DNA of 61,344 nt from Endomicrobium sp. (GTDB lineage Bacteria > Elusimicrobiota > Endomicrobiia > Endomicrobiales > Endomicrobiaceae), in assembly GCA_031263865.1 (NCBI GenBank), contig JAISEY010000003.1:1-61344 (forward strand), given 5' to 3'. The notes under the pieces were generated by a model that worked only from the letters and a program-made list of their open reading frames with translations, did not search any database and had not been told where the DNA came from. Position 1 is the first letter of the stretch. Every line of letters starts with the position of its first letter. Positions 1 through 12,119 of the stretch are shown here, piece by piece. Made by a program: the position numbers and the translations under genes.

Positions 1-545
<545 letters not shown>

Positions 546-730
546 TTATCTAATTTCGCTTTTTGTAAGAATATAAGAATATATAATTACGATTCTCTAT
601 CTTTTAAAAAAGCCAATACGAAATACTCGACCTATTTTTATTCATATTAAGTTTTCAATGAGCTATTCATACAATATCTAACATATATTCGTGATACATC
701 TACATTGAATCTGTTTTGAAAACATATCTT

Positions 731-802
731 GGAGATAGACGGATTTGAACCGACGACCTCCTACTTGCAAAGCAGGCGCTCTTCCAACTGAGCTATATCC
801 CC
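731..802 (-). tRNA. tRNA-Ala (anticodon TGC), CCA not encoded
   Basis: Cloverleaf GGGGATATAGCTCAGTTGGAAGAGCGCCTGCTTTGCAAGTAGGAGGTCGTCGGTTCAAATCCGTCTATCTCC; G3:U70 pair; in the 16S-23S spacer. Confidence 0.95.
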
Positions 803-875
803 TTATACCATTAAGCTCAATTATATACAAATATCACATACCTTACAACTTATGAAATAAAATATTATTCGAATT

Positions 876-952
<77 letters not shown>

Positions 953-1114
953 GCTTATACACCCCACTAAACATAAAAAAAACAAATTAAATAACACACA
1001 AATAAACGCCCTACAAAATAAATAACCCTTAAAACACCAATAAACCCAGTCCGACCATTAACATCTCATTTTAGACTGTTATCATAATGATCTAAAACGC
1101 ATGTTTACTCCCTA

Positions 1115-2640
<1,526 letters not shown>

Positions 2641-2908
2641 TAATAAACTTTATTTACAGAGATATTATAAGCTCAAAATACAACATTACAAACATAAATA
2701 ACATGTTTAAAAAACATGCAATAATAATTATATAAATAATTTTTGATTATTTGTATAAAATGTTTGTTTGCACATTATTAAGTTTCCAAAGAACTTTACT
2801 TTAATATATTAATCTAAAAATAAATATTTTGTTTAGCTATTAAATAAAATATTTAAAGATTTGTCAAACAAAAACATAAATAGAATTTACTTTATAAAAT
2901 ATACAAAA

Positions 2909-2979
2909 AGCGGACGATGGGAATCGAACCCACATATCTAACTTGGGAAGCTAAAATTTTACCATTAAATTACGCCCGC
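2909..2979 (-). tRNA. tRNA-Gly (anticodon CCC), CCA not encoded
   Basis: Cloverleaf GCGGGCGTAATTTAATGGTAAAATTTTAGCTTCCCAAGTTAGATATGTGGGTTCGATTCCCATCGTCCGCT; anticodon loop TTCCCAA. Confidence 0.88.
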
Positions 2980-3016
2980 AAAATAATAAACATCAAACAT
3001 TAAAATTACATTTATA

Positions 3017-4477
3017 TCACTTATATATACAATAATTTTTGTAAATTTTTTCTACATATAATAATTTGCTTGAAACAAAATTTAATGCATCAACAATATT
3101 TAATATTTCCCCACTTTTTTGTCTTTGCAAAACAGAATTTAAAATATATCCTATCCATGGACCTTGTTTTAAATTAAATTTTTCTATTAATATATTCCCA
3201 TTAATAATATTAACAATTTTTTCCATATTTTTAAATTCATAGTAATATTCAAAAATATCAGAAATATATTTTTTTTGAAATTTTAAACTTTCTGATTTGT
3301 ACGCAAATATTTTTTTATATGAATGCCAATCAGACATAGACAAAATAAATAAATCATATATATTATCATTAGATTTTTTAAATAGTTTCAAAAAAGATTT
3401 TTTTGTGGTAACATTGTTTTTTATTAACATAGATGGATACATATGATATTTTATAAGAAAACTTACATATTCTATGTCATTTTTGCTACATTTTAAATCT
3501 AACATACGATTAACAATTTTTTTAGCACCATATTCATCATGTTTAAAAAAATGTATACTATTATTTTTAAAAGATACAGTTTCTGGTTTAGCATTATCAT
3601 GAAAAAATGCTGAAAATTTTAATAATCCAATTCTTGTAACATTTTCAGAAAACGAAGTATTATTACAAAAATGTTTTTTTATATAAAAAGAACTTTTAGA
3701 AAAATATTTGTCCAATTTATTTAAAATATTTTCCAAAGACTCCATTGTTTCAAATGAATGTTGTAATAATCCTCCATCATGATAATAGTATTTTTTTGGA
3801 GATTTTTTCATATCATCTATTTCAGGGAAAATTTTGGATAATAAACCATAGTTATACATTTTATAAATCATATCTGTTGCATTTTTTGAAGATAATATTC
3901 TAAAAAATTCATTTTTTATTCTTTCTGATGAAACATTATTTATAAATTTTGCATTAAATTTTATTTGTTTAATTGTTTCATTTGAAAAATTGAATCCAAT
4001 TTCAGAGATAAAACGAAACCCTCTCAATATACGCAATGGATCAGATTTAAATGAATCACTTGATATAGTATTTAATTTTTTGAATTTAAAATCTAATAAA
4101 ACACTTTTATCAATAAAAATTAAATTTTTTTTATAATAATTAAAATTTTTTAAATCAAAAGCAACAGAATTAATCGTAAAATCTCTTTTACTTAAATCTT
4201 CAAATAGTGTTTTGCCAAATAAAATTGATACGTCTATATTTTTTATAGCATTATTTTTTATTAATATTCTATATTTTTTATTTTTTTCATCAAGTATTAT
4301 TAACTTTGAATTAAAAATTCTTGCTATCTCATTTGAATATTCTAATGTACAATCATTAACATATAAATCAATATCTCTTGGAATATGTCCAAGCAACAAA
4401 TCTCTAACAAATCCACCAATTACATAAACGCTTGATGTTGTAGATATTTCATTAATTTTTTCTATAATATTATTCAA
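3017..4477 (-). CDS. cca: Class II CCA/CC/A tRNA nucleotidyltransferase with C-terminal HD domain
   Basis: Motif A VIGGFVRDLLLGHIPRDIDLYV, RDFTINSVAF, DPLRILRGFRF, HD-domain signature SAFFHDNAKPETV. Confidence 0.9.
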   Translation of the reverse strand: MNNIIEKINEISTTSSVYVIGGFVRDLLLGHIPRDIDLYVNDCTLEYSNEIARIFNSKLIILDEKNKKYRILIKNNAIKNIDVSILFGKTLFEDLSKRDFTINSVAFDLKNFNYYKKNLIFIDKSVLLDFKFKKLNTISSDSFKSDPLRILRGFRFISEIGFNFSNETIKQIKFNAKFINNVSSERIKNEFFRILSSKNATDMIYKMYNYGLLSKIFPEIDDMKKSPKKYYYHDGGLLQHSFETMESLENILNKLDKYFSKSSFYIKKHFCNNTSFSENVTRIGLLKFSAFFHDNAKPETVSFKNNSIHFFKHDEYGAKKIVNRMLDLKCSKNDIEYVSFLIKYHMYPSMLIKNNVTTKKSFLKLFKKSNDNIYDLFILSMSDWHSYKKIFAYKSESLKFQKKYISDIFEYYYEFKNMEKIVNIINGNILIEKFNLKQGPWIGYILNSVLQRQKSGEILNIVDALNFVSSKLLYVEKIYKNYCIYK

Positions 4478-4715
4478 TTAAAACACCTTAACAACAATAT
4501 TTAAACAATATACAAAAAGGTAATTTATTATAGCGTACAACAAATATTAATTGAAACTTTTATATAAATTTAATAAAAATTGCAACATCAATAATATCTA
4601 ATAAAATAAATATCATATAAAATTTTTTGAAATAAATTATAATATTTTTATATATAATCTTTAAAATAAATAATAAAAACTATATTTTAAAAATAATAAA
4701 ACTTATGTACAATAC

Positions 4716-7358
4716 TTATATTTCTTGCCTAATACAATGAATACGATTGTTCAAATATTTTTTTAAATATTCAATAGCTTCTTTTAATTTTTCTTTATTT
4801 TTTGATCCACCTTGAGCAAAATATTTATTACCACCATACTTACATCCAATAATTTCAGAAAACAGCTTAGCAACTTTATCAGCATAAATACAATAACAAT
4901 GGTAATCAGTTGCAACAAATACACTAAAATCAAATTTTTCTTTATTTTGTGAAACAATTAATAAAACCAAAGATCTTTTTTTTGTTAATTTATCAGAAAT
5001 AATTTTTGATGTTTCTTTGTCAATATCAGTTAATATCAATGATAAAAAATTTATTCCATTTAAAACTTCAATTTGTTTTTCATATATATCTATTTTATTT
5101 AACAACATATTATTTTTTAATTTTTTATAATTTGCAACTAATTTATTATTATTTACAAAAAATTTCTGTATTCCATCTAAAAGATTTTTCCTATGTATTG
5201 AAAACATTTCAGAAATTTTAGAAATACATATTTCATCATTTAAAATTTTATTTTGCACAGAAGTGCCAACTAAAAATTCTATTCTTCTTATACACGAAGA
5301 AATTGAAGATTCTGAAATGATCTTAAATAAACCAATTTCTCCTGTATTTTCTACATGTGTTCCACAACATAATTCAACTGAATAATTTCTATTTCCACAT
5401 TTTATAAAAACAACTCTTACTAAGTCATTATATTTATTTTCAAATAATGCAACTGCCCCAATATTAATAGCATCTTTTATTGTCATTGTTTTAGTTAATA
5501 TTTTAAAATTATTCATTATAATAGAGTTAATTTTTTTCTCTATTCTTGTTAAATCATATTTCTTAATTGCAAAATTATTCGTAAAATCGAATCTTGCCTT
5601 TTCATTTGTAATTAATGATCCAGATTGTATTACATGTTTGCCAAACATTTCACGGAGAGTTTGATGTAAAATATGAACAGCAGTATGATATCTTTCAATT
5701 TGTTTTCTTTTTTCTATATCAATGAATGTATGAACATAATCATTAACTTTTATTGATCCTTTTAAAATTTTTATTTTATGTACAAAACAATTATTTAAAA
5801 CAAAAACATCTTTTACTACACATTCAAACAAACCGTTCCTTATTTCTCCTACATCAGAAATTTGCCCTCCTGATTGTGAATAAAATGATGTTTTTGAAAT
5901 AATAATTTCTGTTTTTTCATCGCCAAAAAACAATTGATCAACTTTTTCACAATTTTTAAACAAAGCCAAAACTTTAGCAATATTAGTATAGTTGTTGTAA
6001 CCTACAAAAGTTGTATTTTTTATTTTTTCAGAAACTTTGAAATAAATATTACTTTCTAAATTATGTATATTAAAAAACATATCATGTTTTTTTAAATGTT
6101 TTTTTGCATCAGTAAAATCTGTTTTATCAATAGCTAATCCATTTTCACGAATAATTTCTTCTGATAAATCATTTGGGAAACCATAAGTATCATAAAGTTT
6201 AAAAATAGTTTCACGATCAATCATATTCATATTTTTTAGTTTACAATTATCTATAATTTTATATATCATCTTATATCCAATGTTAAGAGTTTCTAAAAAT
6301 TTTTTTTCCTCAATATTAACAATTGATTCAAAATAATCAATCTTTAATAAGAGTTCAGGATGGATTAATTTTTGAGTTTCTATAACAGTTGGAATAAATT
6401 TATAGATAATAACATTTTTACATTCAAAAAATTTTAATTGTACAGATATTCTTCTTAAAAGTTTTCTTAAAACATATCCTCTGCTTTCATTTGAAGGTAA
6501 TACACCATCTGAAATTAAAAAAATTATTGCTCTTAAGTGGTCAGCAATAATTTTCAATCTATATATATTATATTTGCCTTGTAAATTTAAAGTATTTTTT
6601 ATATTTTCTATTATCGGAAAAAATAAACTTGTATCAAAAAGTTTCTTATTACTAACAACAGAAACAAGTCTCTCAAATCCAATACCTGTATCTATATTCC
6701 CATGTGACAATGTTTTCAAAGATCCATCTATTTGTTTGTCATATTGTGTAAAAACAAGATTCCATAATTCAATATATCTTCCACAATCACATATAGGACC
6801 ACATTTATCTTTTTTACAATTAGTTTCAAATCCAGTATCTATAAATATTTCTGAACAAGGTCCACAAGGACCCGTAGTACCCATATCCCAAAAGTTCGTT
6901 TTACTATCCATTCTTATAATTTTATCATCAGGAATAAATTTTTTCCATATCATATTTGTTTCATAATCATCTTCATGAACAGTAACATAAAATCTTTTTT
7001 TTTGTAATAACATAACATCTGTTAAGAAAGTCCATGCTAACATAATGGATTGTTCCTTAGAACAATTGTCAAATGAAAAATTTCCTAACATCTCAAAAAA
7101 TGTAAGATGTCTATCAGTAAAACCAACAGATTCTATATCAGATGTTCTTAAACATTTTTGACAACTTGTTGCTTTTTTTAATTTGTTATCACAATTCAAA
7201 AAATATTGTTTGAATTGTACCATTCCAGCAGAAGTAAATAAAATAGTATCATCATTTTTTGGAACAAGAGAAGCAGATTCAACAAATGTATATCCATTAT
7301 TGATAAAAAAATCTAAAAATTTTAATCTTATTTTGAATGGTTGTTCGTTCATATACAT
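4716..7358 (-). CDS. alaS: Alanyl-tRNA synthetase
   Basis: 880 aa; CQKCLRTSDIESVGFTDRHLTFFEMLGNFSF; editing motifs HTAVHILHQTL and CCGTHVENTGEIG. Confidence 0.97.
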   Translation of the reverse strand: MYMNEQPFKIRLKFLDFFINNGYTFVESASLVPKNDDTILFTSAGMVQFKQYFLNCDNKLKKATSCQKCLRTSDIESVGFTDRHLTFFEMLGNFSFDNCSKEQSIMLAWTFLTDVMLLQKKRFYVTVHEDDYETNMIWKKFIPDDKIIRMDSKTNFWDMGTTGPCGPCSEIFIDTGFETNCKKDKCGPICDCGRYIELWNLVFTQYDKQIDGSLKTLSHGNIDTGIGFERLVSVVSNKKLFDTSLFFPIIENIKNTLNLQGKYNIYRLKIIADHLRAIIFLISDGVLPSNESRGYVLRKLLRRISVQLKFFECKNVIIYKFIPTVIETQKLIHPELLLKIDYFESIVNIEEKKFLETLNIGYKMIYKIIDNCKLKNMNMIDRETIFKLYDTYGFPNDLSEEIIRENGLAIDKTDFTDAKKHLKKHDMFFNIHNLESNIYFKVSEKIKNTTFVGYNNYTNIAKVLALFKNCEKVDQLFFGDEKTEIIISKTSFYSQSGGQISDVGEIRNGLFECVVKDVFVLNNCFVHKIKILKGSIKVNDYVHTFIDIEKRKQIERYHTAVHILHQTLREMFGKHVIQSGSLITNEKARFDFTNNFAIKKYDLTRIEKKINSIIMNNFKILTKTMTIKDAINIGAVALFENKYNDLVRVVFIKCGNRNYSVELCCGTHVENTGEIGLFKIISESSISSCIRRIEFLVGTSVQNKILNDEICISKISEMFSIHRKNLLDGIQKFFVNNNKLVANYKKLKNNMLLNKIDIYEKQIEVLNGINFLSLILTDIDKETSKIISDKLTKKRSLVLLIVSQNKEKFDFSVFVATDYHCYCIYADKVAKLFSEIIGCKYGGNKYFAQGGSKNKEKLKEAIEYLKKYLNNRIHCIRQEI

Positions 7359-7639
7359 TTACCAAATTTTAGTAAAAATAAAACCTACAAATTGATTTTA
7401 TCACATAAAATATTCTTTTACAAACATTTTTAACTTCAAATATAACATTATTTTACTGATAAAATAAAAAGAATATAAATTGCTTAAATTAAAATAATTT
7501 GCTAAATTCCATATGTAATGTATAAAGATACGTTTCAAGTTATATAGAAGTTTTTGAATAATTTACAATAAAAATACATTATGAATCGCACTATGTCAAC
7601 AACATAACATATTGATAATATAATTTAATCAAAAGGGGA

Positions 7640-10057
7640 ATGTTAATGTTTAGGTCTTTTTTTACAATTAAAAAAATTATATTTACTTCATATTTATTAT
7701 TAGTATCACAAAATTTTTTACTTGCAAATGAAACAAATTTAATAATTCCAAAACTTAATTCAATAAATTTTTTAAAAAATACGATAAATGGTGAAACTTT
7801 ATTAATATTTGGTTTATTTATATGTGTTTTTGGTTTTTTATTTGGAATATATCATTTTTATTACATAAAAAAACTGCCTGTTCATAAATCAATGAAAGAT
7901 ATTTCAGAATTAATTTATGAAACATGCAAAACATACCTTATATCACAAGGAAAGTTTATATTATTACTTGAATCATTTGTAATAATAGTTATATCAATAT
8001 ATTTTGGTTTTTTTGAACATTTAACAACAACTAAAGTTTTAACAATTTCAATCTGTAGTATTGTAGGCATCTTAGGAAGTTATTTCGTATCATGGTTTGG
8101 AATAAAAATAAATAATTTTGCAAATTCAAGAACAGCTTTTGCAAGTCTTACTGGCAATTCATTTTCTGTACATGAAATACCACTAAAAGCTGGTATAAGT
8201 ATTGGGATGCTTGTAATAAGTATAGAATTATTTATGATGTTAAATATACTTATTTTCATACCACAAACATTATCTGGACAGTGTTTAATAGGGTTTGCTA
8301 TTGGAGAATCTTTATCAGCTTCAGTCCTTAGAATAGCTGGTGGAATTTTTACAAAAATCGCAGATATTGGATCAGATTTAATGAAAATCATATTTAATAT
8401 TGGAGAGGATGATGCTAGAAATCCAGGTGTTATTGCAGATTGCGCAGGAGACAATGCAGGTGATTCAATTGGACCAACTGCAGATGGATTTGAAACTTAT
8501 GGAGTTACAGGTGTTGCATTAATAACATTTATAATACTTGCAGTAAACAATGCAACGTTACAAATAAAATTATTAGTTTGGATATTTTCAATGCGTTTAA
8601 TAATGTTATTTTCAAGTACATTATCATACATTATAAATCATATAATAATAAAAATAAAATATAAATTTTTTAAAAAAATAAATTTTGAAAATTCTTTAAC
8701 ATCTTTAATATGGATTACATCTTTTACTTCCATAATTTTTATTTTTATAATAACTAAAATTATAATAGGTGATTTAGGATATGATTCAAAAATTTGGATA
8801 AAACTTTCATTAATAGTAAGTTGTGGTACAATTGCGGGAGCAATTATACCAGAAATAGTAAAAATATTCACATCTGTAAAAAGTAATTTCGTTCAAAATA
8901 TAGTTACCTCTTCAAAACATGGTGGAGCATCATTAAATATTCTTTCTGGTATAACAGCAGGAAATTTTAGTTCATATTGTATGGGGATAATAATAATACT
9001 ACTAATGTGTTTTGCGTACTTCATAAGTTTAACAGGATTAGAGAAAATCATGATATCTCCATCTATTTTTTCATTTGGATTAGTAGCATTTGGATTCCTA
9101 ACTATGGGGCCTGTAACTATAGCTGTTGATTCATATGGCCCTGTTGCTGATAACGCACAATCAGTATATGAATTATCATTGATTGAAAATATAGAAAATA
9201 TCAATAAAGAAATTGAAAATGAGTTTCATTTTATACCAAATTTTAAAAAAGCTAAATTGATACTAGGATTAAATGATAGTGCAGGAAATACTTTCAAAGC
9301 AACATCAAAGCCAGTTCTTATAGGTACAGCAATTGTAGGTTCAACTACAATGATTTTCGCAATAATTGTTATGTTAACTAACAGATTGACAACTGGTATA
9401 AACAATATATCATTGCTTTATCCTCCTTTTTTGTTTGGACTAATTTCAGGTGGAGCTATAATTTATTGGTTTTCAGGTGCTTCAAATCATGCTGTTTCTA
9501 GCGGAGCATATAAAGCAATAGAATTTATAAAAAATAATATAAATCTAAAAGGAACCTTCAAAAAAGCTTCAGTAGAAAATTCAAAAAAAGTTGTAGAAAT
9601 ATGTACTAAATATGCACAAAAAGGAATGATAAATTTATTCATGGTTATATTTTTTACAACATTATCTTTTTCATTTATTGAACCGTATTTTTTTGTTGGA
9701 TATTTAATATCTATAGCTATGTTTGGATTATTCCAATCAATATTTATGGTAAATGCAGGTGGAGCGTGGGATAATGCAAAAAAATATGTGGAAATTAACT
9801 TAAACGAAAAAGGGACTGATCTTCATAAATCAGTTGTTATCGGAGATACTGTTGGAGATCCATTTAAAGATACTTCTTCTGTTTCAATGAATCCTATAAT
9901 TAAATTCACAACTTTATTTGGACTGTTATCATTAGAATTATCTATGTTTATCTTAAAAAAAAATCAATTAATAAATATAATATTTGGAATAATATTTTTT
10001 TTAATTTCAATAATATTTGTTATTAGATCATTTACAAGTATGAAAATTAAACAATAA
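7640..10057 (+). CDS. hppA: Membrane-bound (proton/sodium-pumping) pyrophosphatase; start may be 7646
   Basis: 805 aa multi-TM; EDDARNPGVIADCAGDNAGDSIGPTADGFETYG, DSAGNTFKATSK, GGAWDNAKK, VIGDTVGDPFKDTSS. Confidence 0.95.
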   Translation: MLMFRSFFTIKKIIFTSYLLLVSQNFLLANETNLIIPKLNSINFLKNTINGETLLIFGLFICVFGFLFGIYHFYYIKKLPVHKSMKDISELIYETCKTYLISQGKFILLLESFVIIVISIYFGFFEHLTTTKVLTISICSIVGILGSYFVSWFGIKINNFANSRTAFASLTGNSFSVHEIPLKAGISIGMLVISIELFMMLNILIFIPQTLSGQCLIGFAIGESLSASVLRIAGGIFTKIADIGSDLMKIIFNIGEDDARNPGVIADCAGDNAGDSIGPTADGFETYGVTGVALITFIILAVNNATLQIKLLVWIFSMRLIMLFSSTLSYIINHIIIKIKYKFFKKINFENSLTSLIWITSFTSIIFIFIITKIIIGDLGYDSKIWIKLSLIVSCGTIAGAIIPEIVKIFTSVKSNFVQNIVTSSKHGGASLNILSGITAGNFSSYCMGIIIILLMCFAYFISLTGLEKIMISPSIFSFGLVAFGFLTMGPVTIAVDSYGPVADNAQSVYELSLIENIENINKEIENEFHFIPNFKKAKLILGLNDSAGNTFKATSKPVLIGTAIVGSTTMIFAIIVMLTNRLTTGINNISLLYPPFLFGLISGGAIIYWFSGASNHAVSSGAYKAIEFIKNNINLKGTFKKASVENSKKVVEICTKYAQKGMINLFMVIFFTTLSFSFIEPYFFVGYLISIAMFGLFQSIFMVNAGGAWDNAKKYVEINLNEKGTDLHKSVVIGDTVGDPFKDTSSVSMNPIIKFTTLFGLLSLELSMFILKKNQLINIIFGIIFFLISIIFVIRSFTSMKIKQ

Positions 10058-10075
10058 ATATAATATTTTGCAAAT

Positions 10076-10666
10076 ATGAATAAAATTCAAAAAAATGAAA
10101 TAAAAAGAAAATTTGTTCATTTATTATCAATTATATATGTTATTTGTTATATATATTATGATAAAATAATAACACTTATTGGATTAGCTATTGTAATTTT
10201 TATAGTAATTGTTTTTGAAAATATTAGACTAAAATCAAAAAATATTAATAATTTTTTAAAAAAAATTGATGGATTTTATAGATTTAATGAAATCAATAAA
10301 TTTAGTGGATTGATATGGACGTTGTTGGGTTCATTTATTACAATTCTGTTGTTTAATAATAAGCACATAATTATTGTTAGTTTTTTATATTTTATATTTG
10401 GAGATGCTTCAGCAGCATTGATTGGAGTATTCATTGGGAAGCATAAAATATTTAAAAAAAAAAGTTTAGAAGGAAGTTTGTCATGTTTCATTATATGCTT
10501 TATTATTGGATTTTATTTTTTTAATTTCAAATTTTCATTAATTGGAGCAATCACAGCAGTTATAATAGAAATGTTTTTGTGTAAACCTAATGACAATTTT
10601 TGGATGCAAATAATCAATACATTTGTTTTAACATTATTATCAAACATTATATTATGGAAAAAATAA
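10076..10666 (+). CDS. DGK1/SEC59/VTE5-family (CTP-dependent diacylglycerol/polyprenol) kinase-like membrane protein
   Basis: 196 aa, N-terminal RKFVHLLS, GDASAALIGVFIGKHKIFKKKSLEGSLSCF motif, multiple TM segments. Confidence 0.75.
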   Translation: MNKIQKNEIKRKFVHLLSIIYVICYIYYDKIITLIGLAIVIFIVIVFENIRLKSKNINNFLKKIDGFYRFNEINKFSGLIWTLLGSFITILLFNNKHIIIVSFLYFIFGDASAALIGVFIGKHKIFKKKSLEGSLSCFIICFIIGFYFFNFKFSLIGAITAVIIEMFLCKPNDNFWMQIINTFVLTLLSNIILWKK

Positions 10667-11340
10667 TAAAAAAAATAATTTTATTTTTTGTTGTTTCTTG
10701 TATTCATACATGTTACTTACAAGCAAATAATTTTTATGCTTCAGGACCACAAAATATTAAAAAAATATCTTTAACTTTTGACGATGGACCTGGAGAAAAT
10801 ACATTAAAAATTTTAGAAATTTTAAAAAAAAAAAAAGTTAAAGCTACTTTTTTTATGCTTGGATGTAATATAAAAAACAATTCAAAAATAATAAAAAAAG
10901 TTTTTGATGATGGCCATGAAATTGCAAATCATACTTATAAACATATTAATTTTTACAATTACAATAAAGAAAATAAAATAACTATAATAGAAAATGAAAT
11001 TTTGTCAACAGAAAAAGTAATAAAAGATATTTTAAATATAAAAACTTTTTTAGTAAGATTCCCATATGGATATTCTAAACAAGATGCAATAAAAATAGCA
11101 AAAAAGTATAATTATCATGTAATAAATTGGACATTTGGTATTGATTGGAAACAAATGGATATAAACAAAATTCATGATGAATACAAAAGAGCCATAAAAA
11201 ATGGATCAATTTTTTTAATGCATGATGTATCTAAAAATAATAATGTTTTAATGTTTTTAGAAAAATTTATTGATGAAATAATTGAAAGCGGATATAAGAT
11301 AGTTACTATAAGTGAGTTGTTAAGTTTAAAAAATGTTTAA
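10654..11340 (+). CDS. Polysaccharide deacetylase (NodB domain), predicted exported
   Basis: LTFDDGPGENTLKIL, GHEIANHTYKH, RFPYGY, FLMHD; hydrophobic N-terminus; start taken at 10654, the MEKIIKK start, which overlaps the upstream gene by 13 bp. Confidence 0.88.
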   Translation: MEKIIKKIILFFVVSCIHTCYLQANNFYASGPQNIKKISLTFDDGPGENTLKILEILKKKKVKATFFMLGCNIKNNSKIIKKVFDDGHEIANHTYKHINFYNYNKENKITIIENEILSTEKVIKDILNIKTFLVRFPYGYSKQDAIKIAKKYNYHVINWTFGIDWKQMDINKIHDEYKRAIKNGSIFLMHDVSKNNNVLMFLEKFIDEIIESGYKIVTISELLSLKNV

Positions 11341-11352
11341 CCATTTTTAAAC
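11324..11352. terminator. Possible bidirectional terminator hairpin between convergent genes
   Basis: Inverted repeat GTTTAAAAAATG ... CATTTTTAAAC, A/T flanked, spanning the 6-bp gap between two convergent CDS ends. Confidence 0.35.
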
Positions 11353-12066
11353 AAAAATAAATTTTGTTATAATGATGACAGTAATAACTCCAATAAATAA
11401 CATTATTGATGTAATTGCTTTTTTATTTGATTTATACGTTTCTGGTATCAAATCAGAAGCTGCTATAAATATAAAAGATCCTGCTGTTATTCCTAACATG
11501 CTTCCAATACTAGACAAAGATATATTTTTAAACAAAATTATTCCAGATATTGCTCCAACTGGAGTAAAAAGTGCTATAAGAAGAGATAAAACAAAAATTT
11601 TTATTTTAGATGCACCTTTATGCAATAAAATACCTGCTACTGTTATACCGTCTGGCAATTTATGTGCCATAATACAAACTGTTGTAATAATTCCTAAATT
11701 AAACCCAGCTTCAAATCCAATTGCGATAATTAATCCATCTATAAACGAATGTAATAATAAACCAAAAAATATTGATAACGTTATGTTACCTGTAGTGCAC
11801 TTAGAGTTATTATATACATGACAAGGAATTAAAACAATGAATTGTAACAAAAACATAAATAAAAAGCCACAAAGAACCCATAACATTATTTTTTGATTAA
11901 ATTCAAAGCCTTCTGGTATTAAATGAATAAAAGCCAAAGAAAGCATTATTCCTGCTACAAAATTTATTATTAAAAAAGAATTTCTTTCAGACCACTTATG
12001 AAATTTTAAAACTATAAGAGATCCAATCATTGAAAAAAATACAGTTATAACCAAATAAATAATCAT
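11347..12066 (-). CDS. ZIP-family metal transporter
   Basis: 239 aa, multi-TM, LLLHSFIDGLIIAIGF and AHKLPDGITVAGILLHKG motifs. Confidence 0.85.
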   Translation of the reverse strand: MIIYLVITVFFSMIGSLIVLKFHKWSERNSFLIINFVAGIMLSLAFIHLIPEGFEFNQKIMLWVLCGFLFMFLLQFIVLIPCHVYNNSKCTTGNITLSIFFGLLLHSFIDGLIIAIGFEAGFNLGIITTVCIMAHKLPDGITVAGILLHKGASKIKIFVLSLLIALFTPVGAISGIILFKNISLSSIGSMLGITAGSFIFIAASDLIPETYKSNKKAITSIMLFIGVITVIIITKFIFV

Positions 12067-12119
12067 AAGTTAACCAATTAAAGTAATTTTATATATTATT
12101 AAAAATAAATACTATGTTT

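Noticed and set aside
4212-4427. Antisense ORFs inside cca, alaS, hppA, ligA, PBP1A and others (e.g. 4212..4427, 5006..5221, 6574..6966, 8080..8454, 8893..9204, 11372..11821, 25786..26019)
   Set aside because: Fully antisense to well-supported genes, low-complexity hydrophobic translations, no motif; expected by chance in AT-rich DNA.
4478-4715. Intergenic gap after cca as a possible ncRNA
   Set aside because: Almost purely A/T with no stable G/C stems or conserved RNA motif visible; looks like decayed intergenic DNA.
7396-7639. hppA leader as a riboswitch
   Set aside because: No recognisable riboswitch core or terminator hairpin; only a plausible promoter and GGGGA ribosome-binding site.
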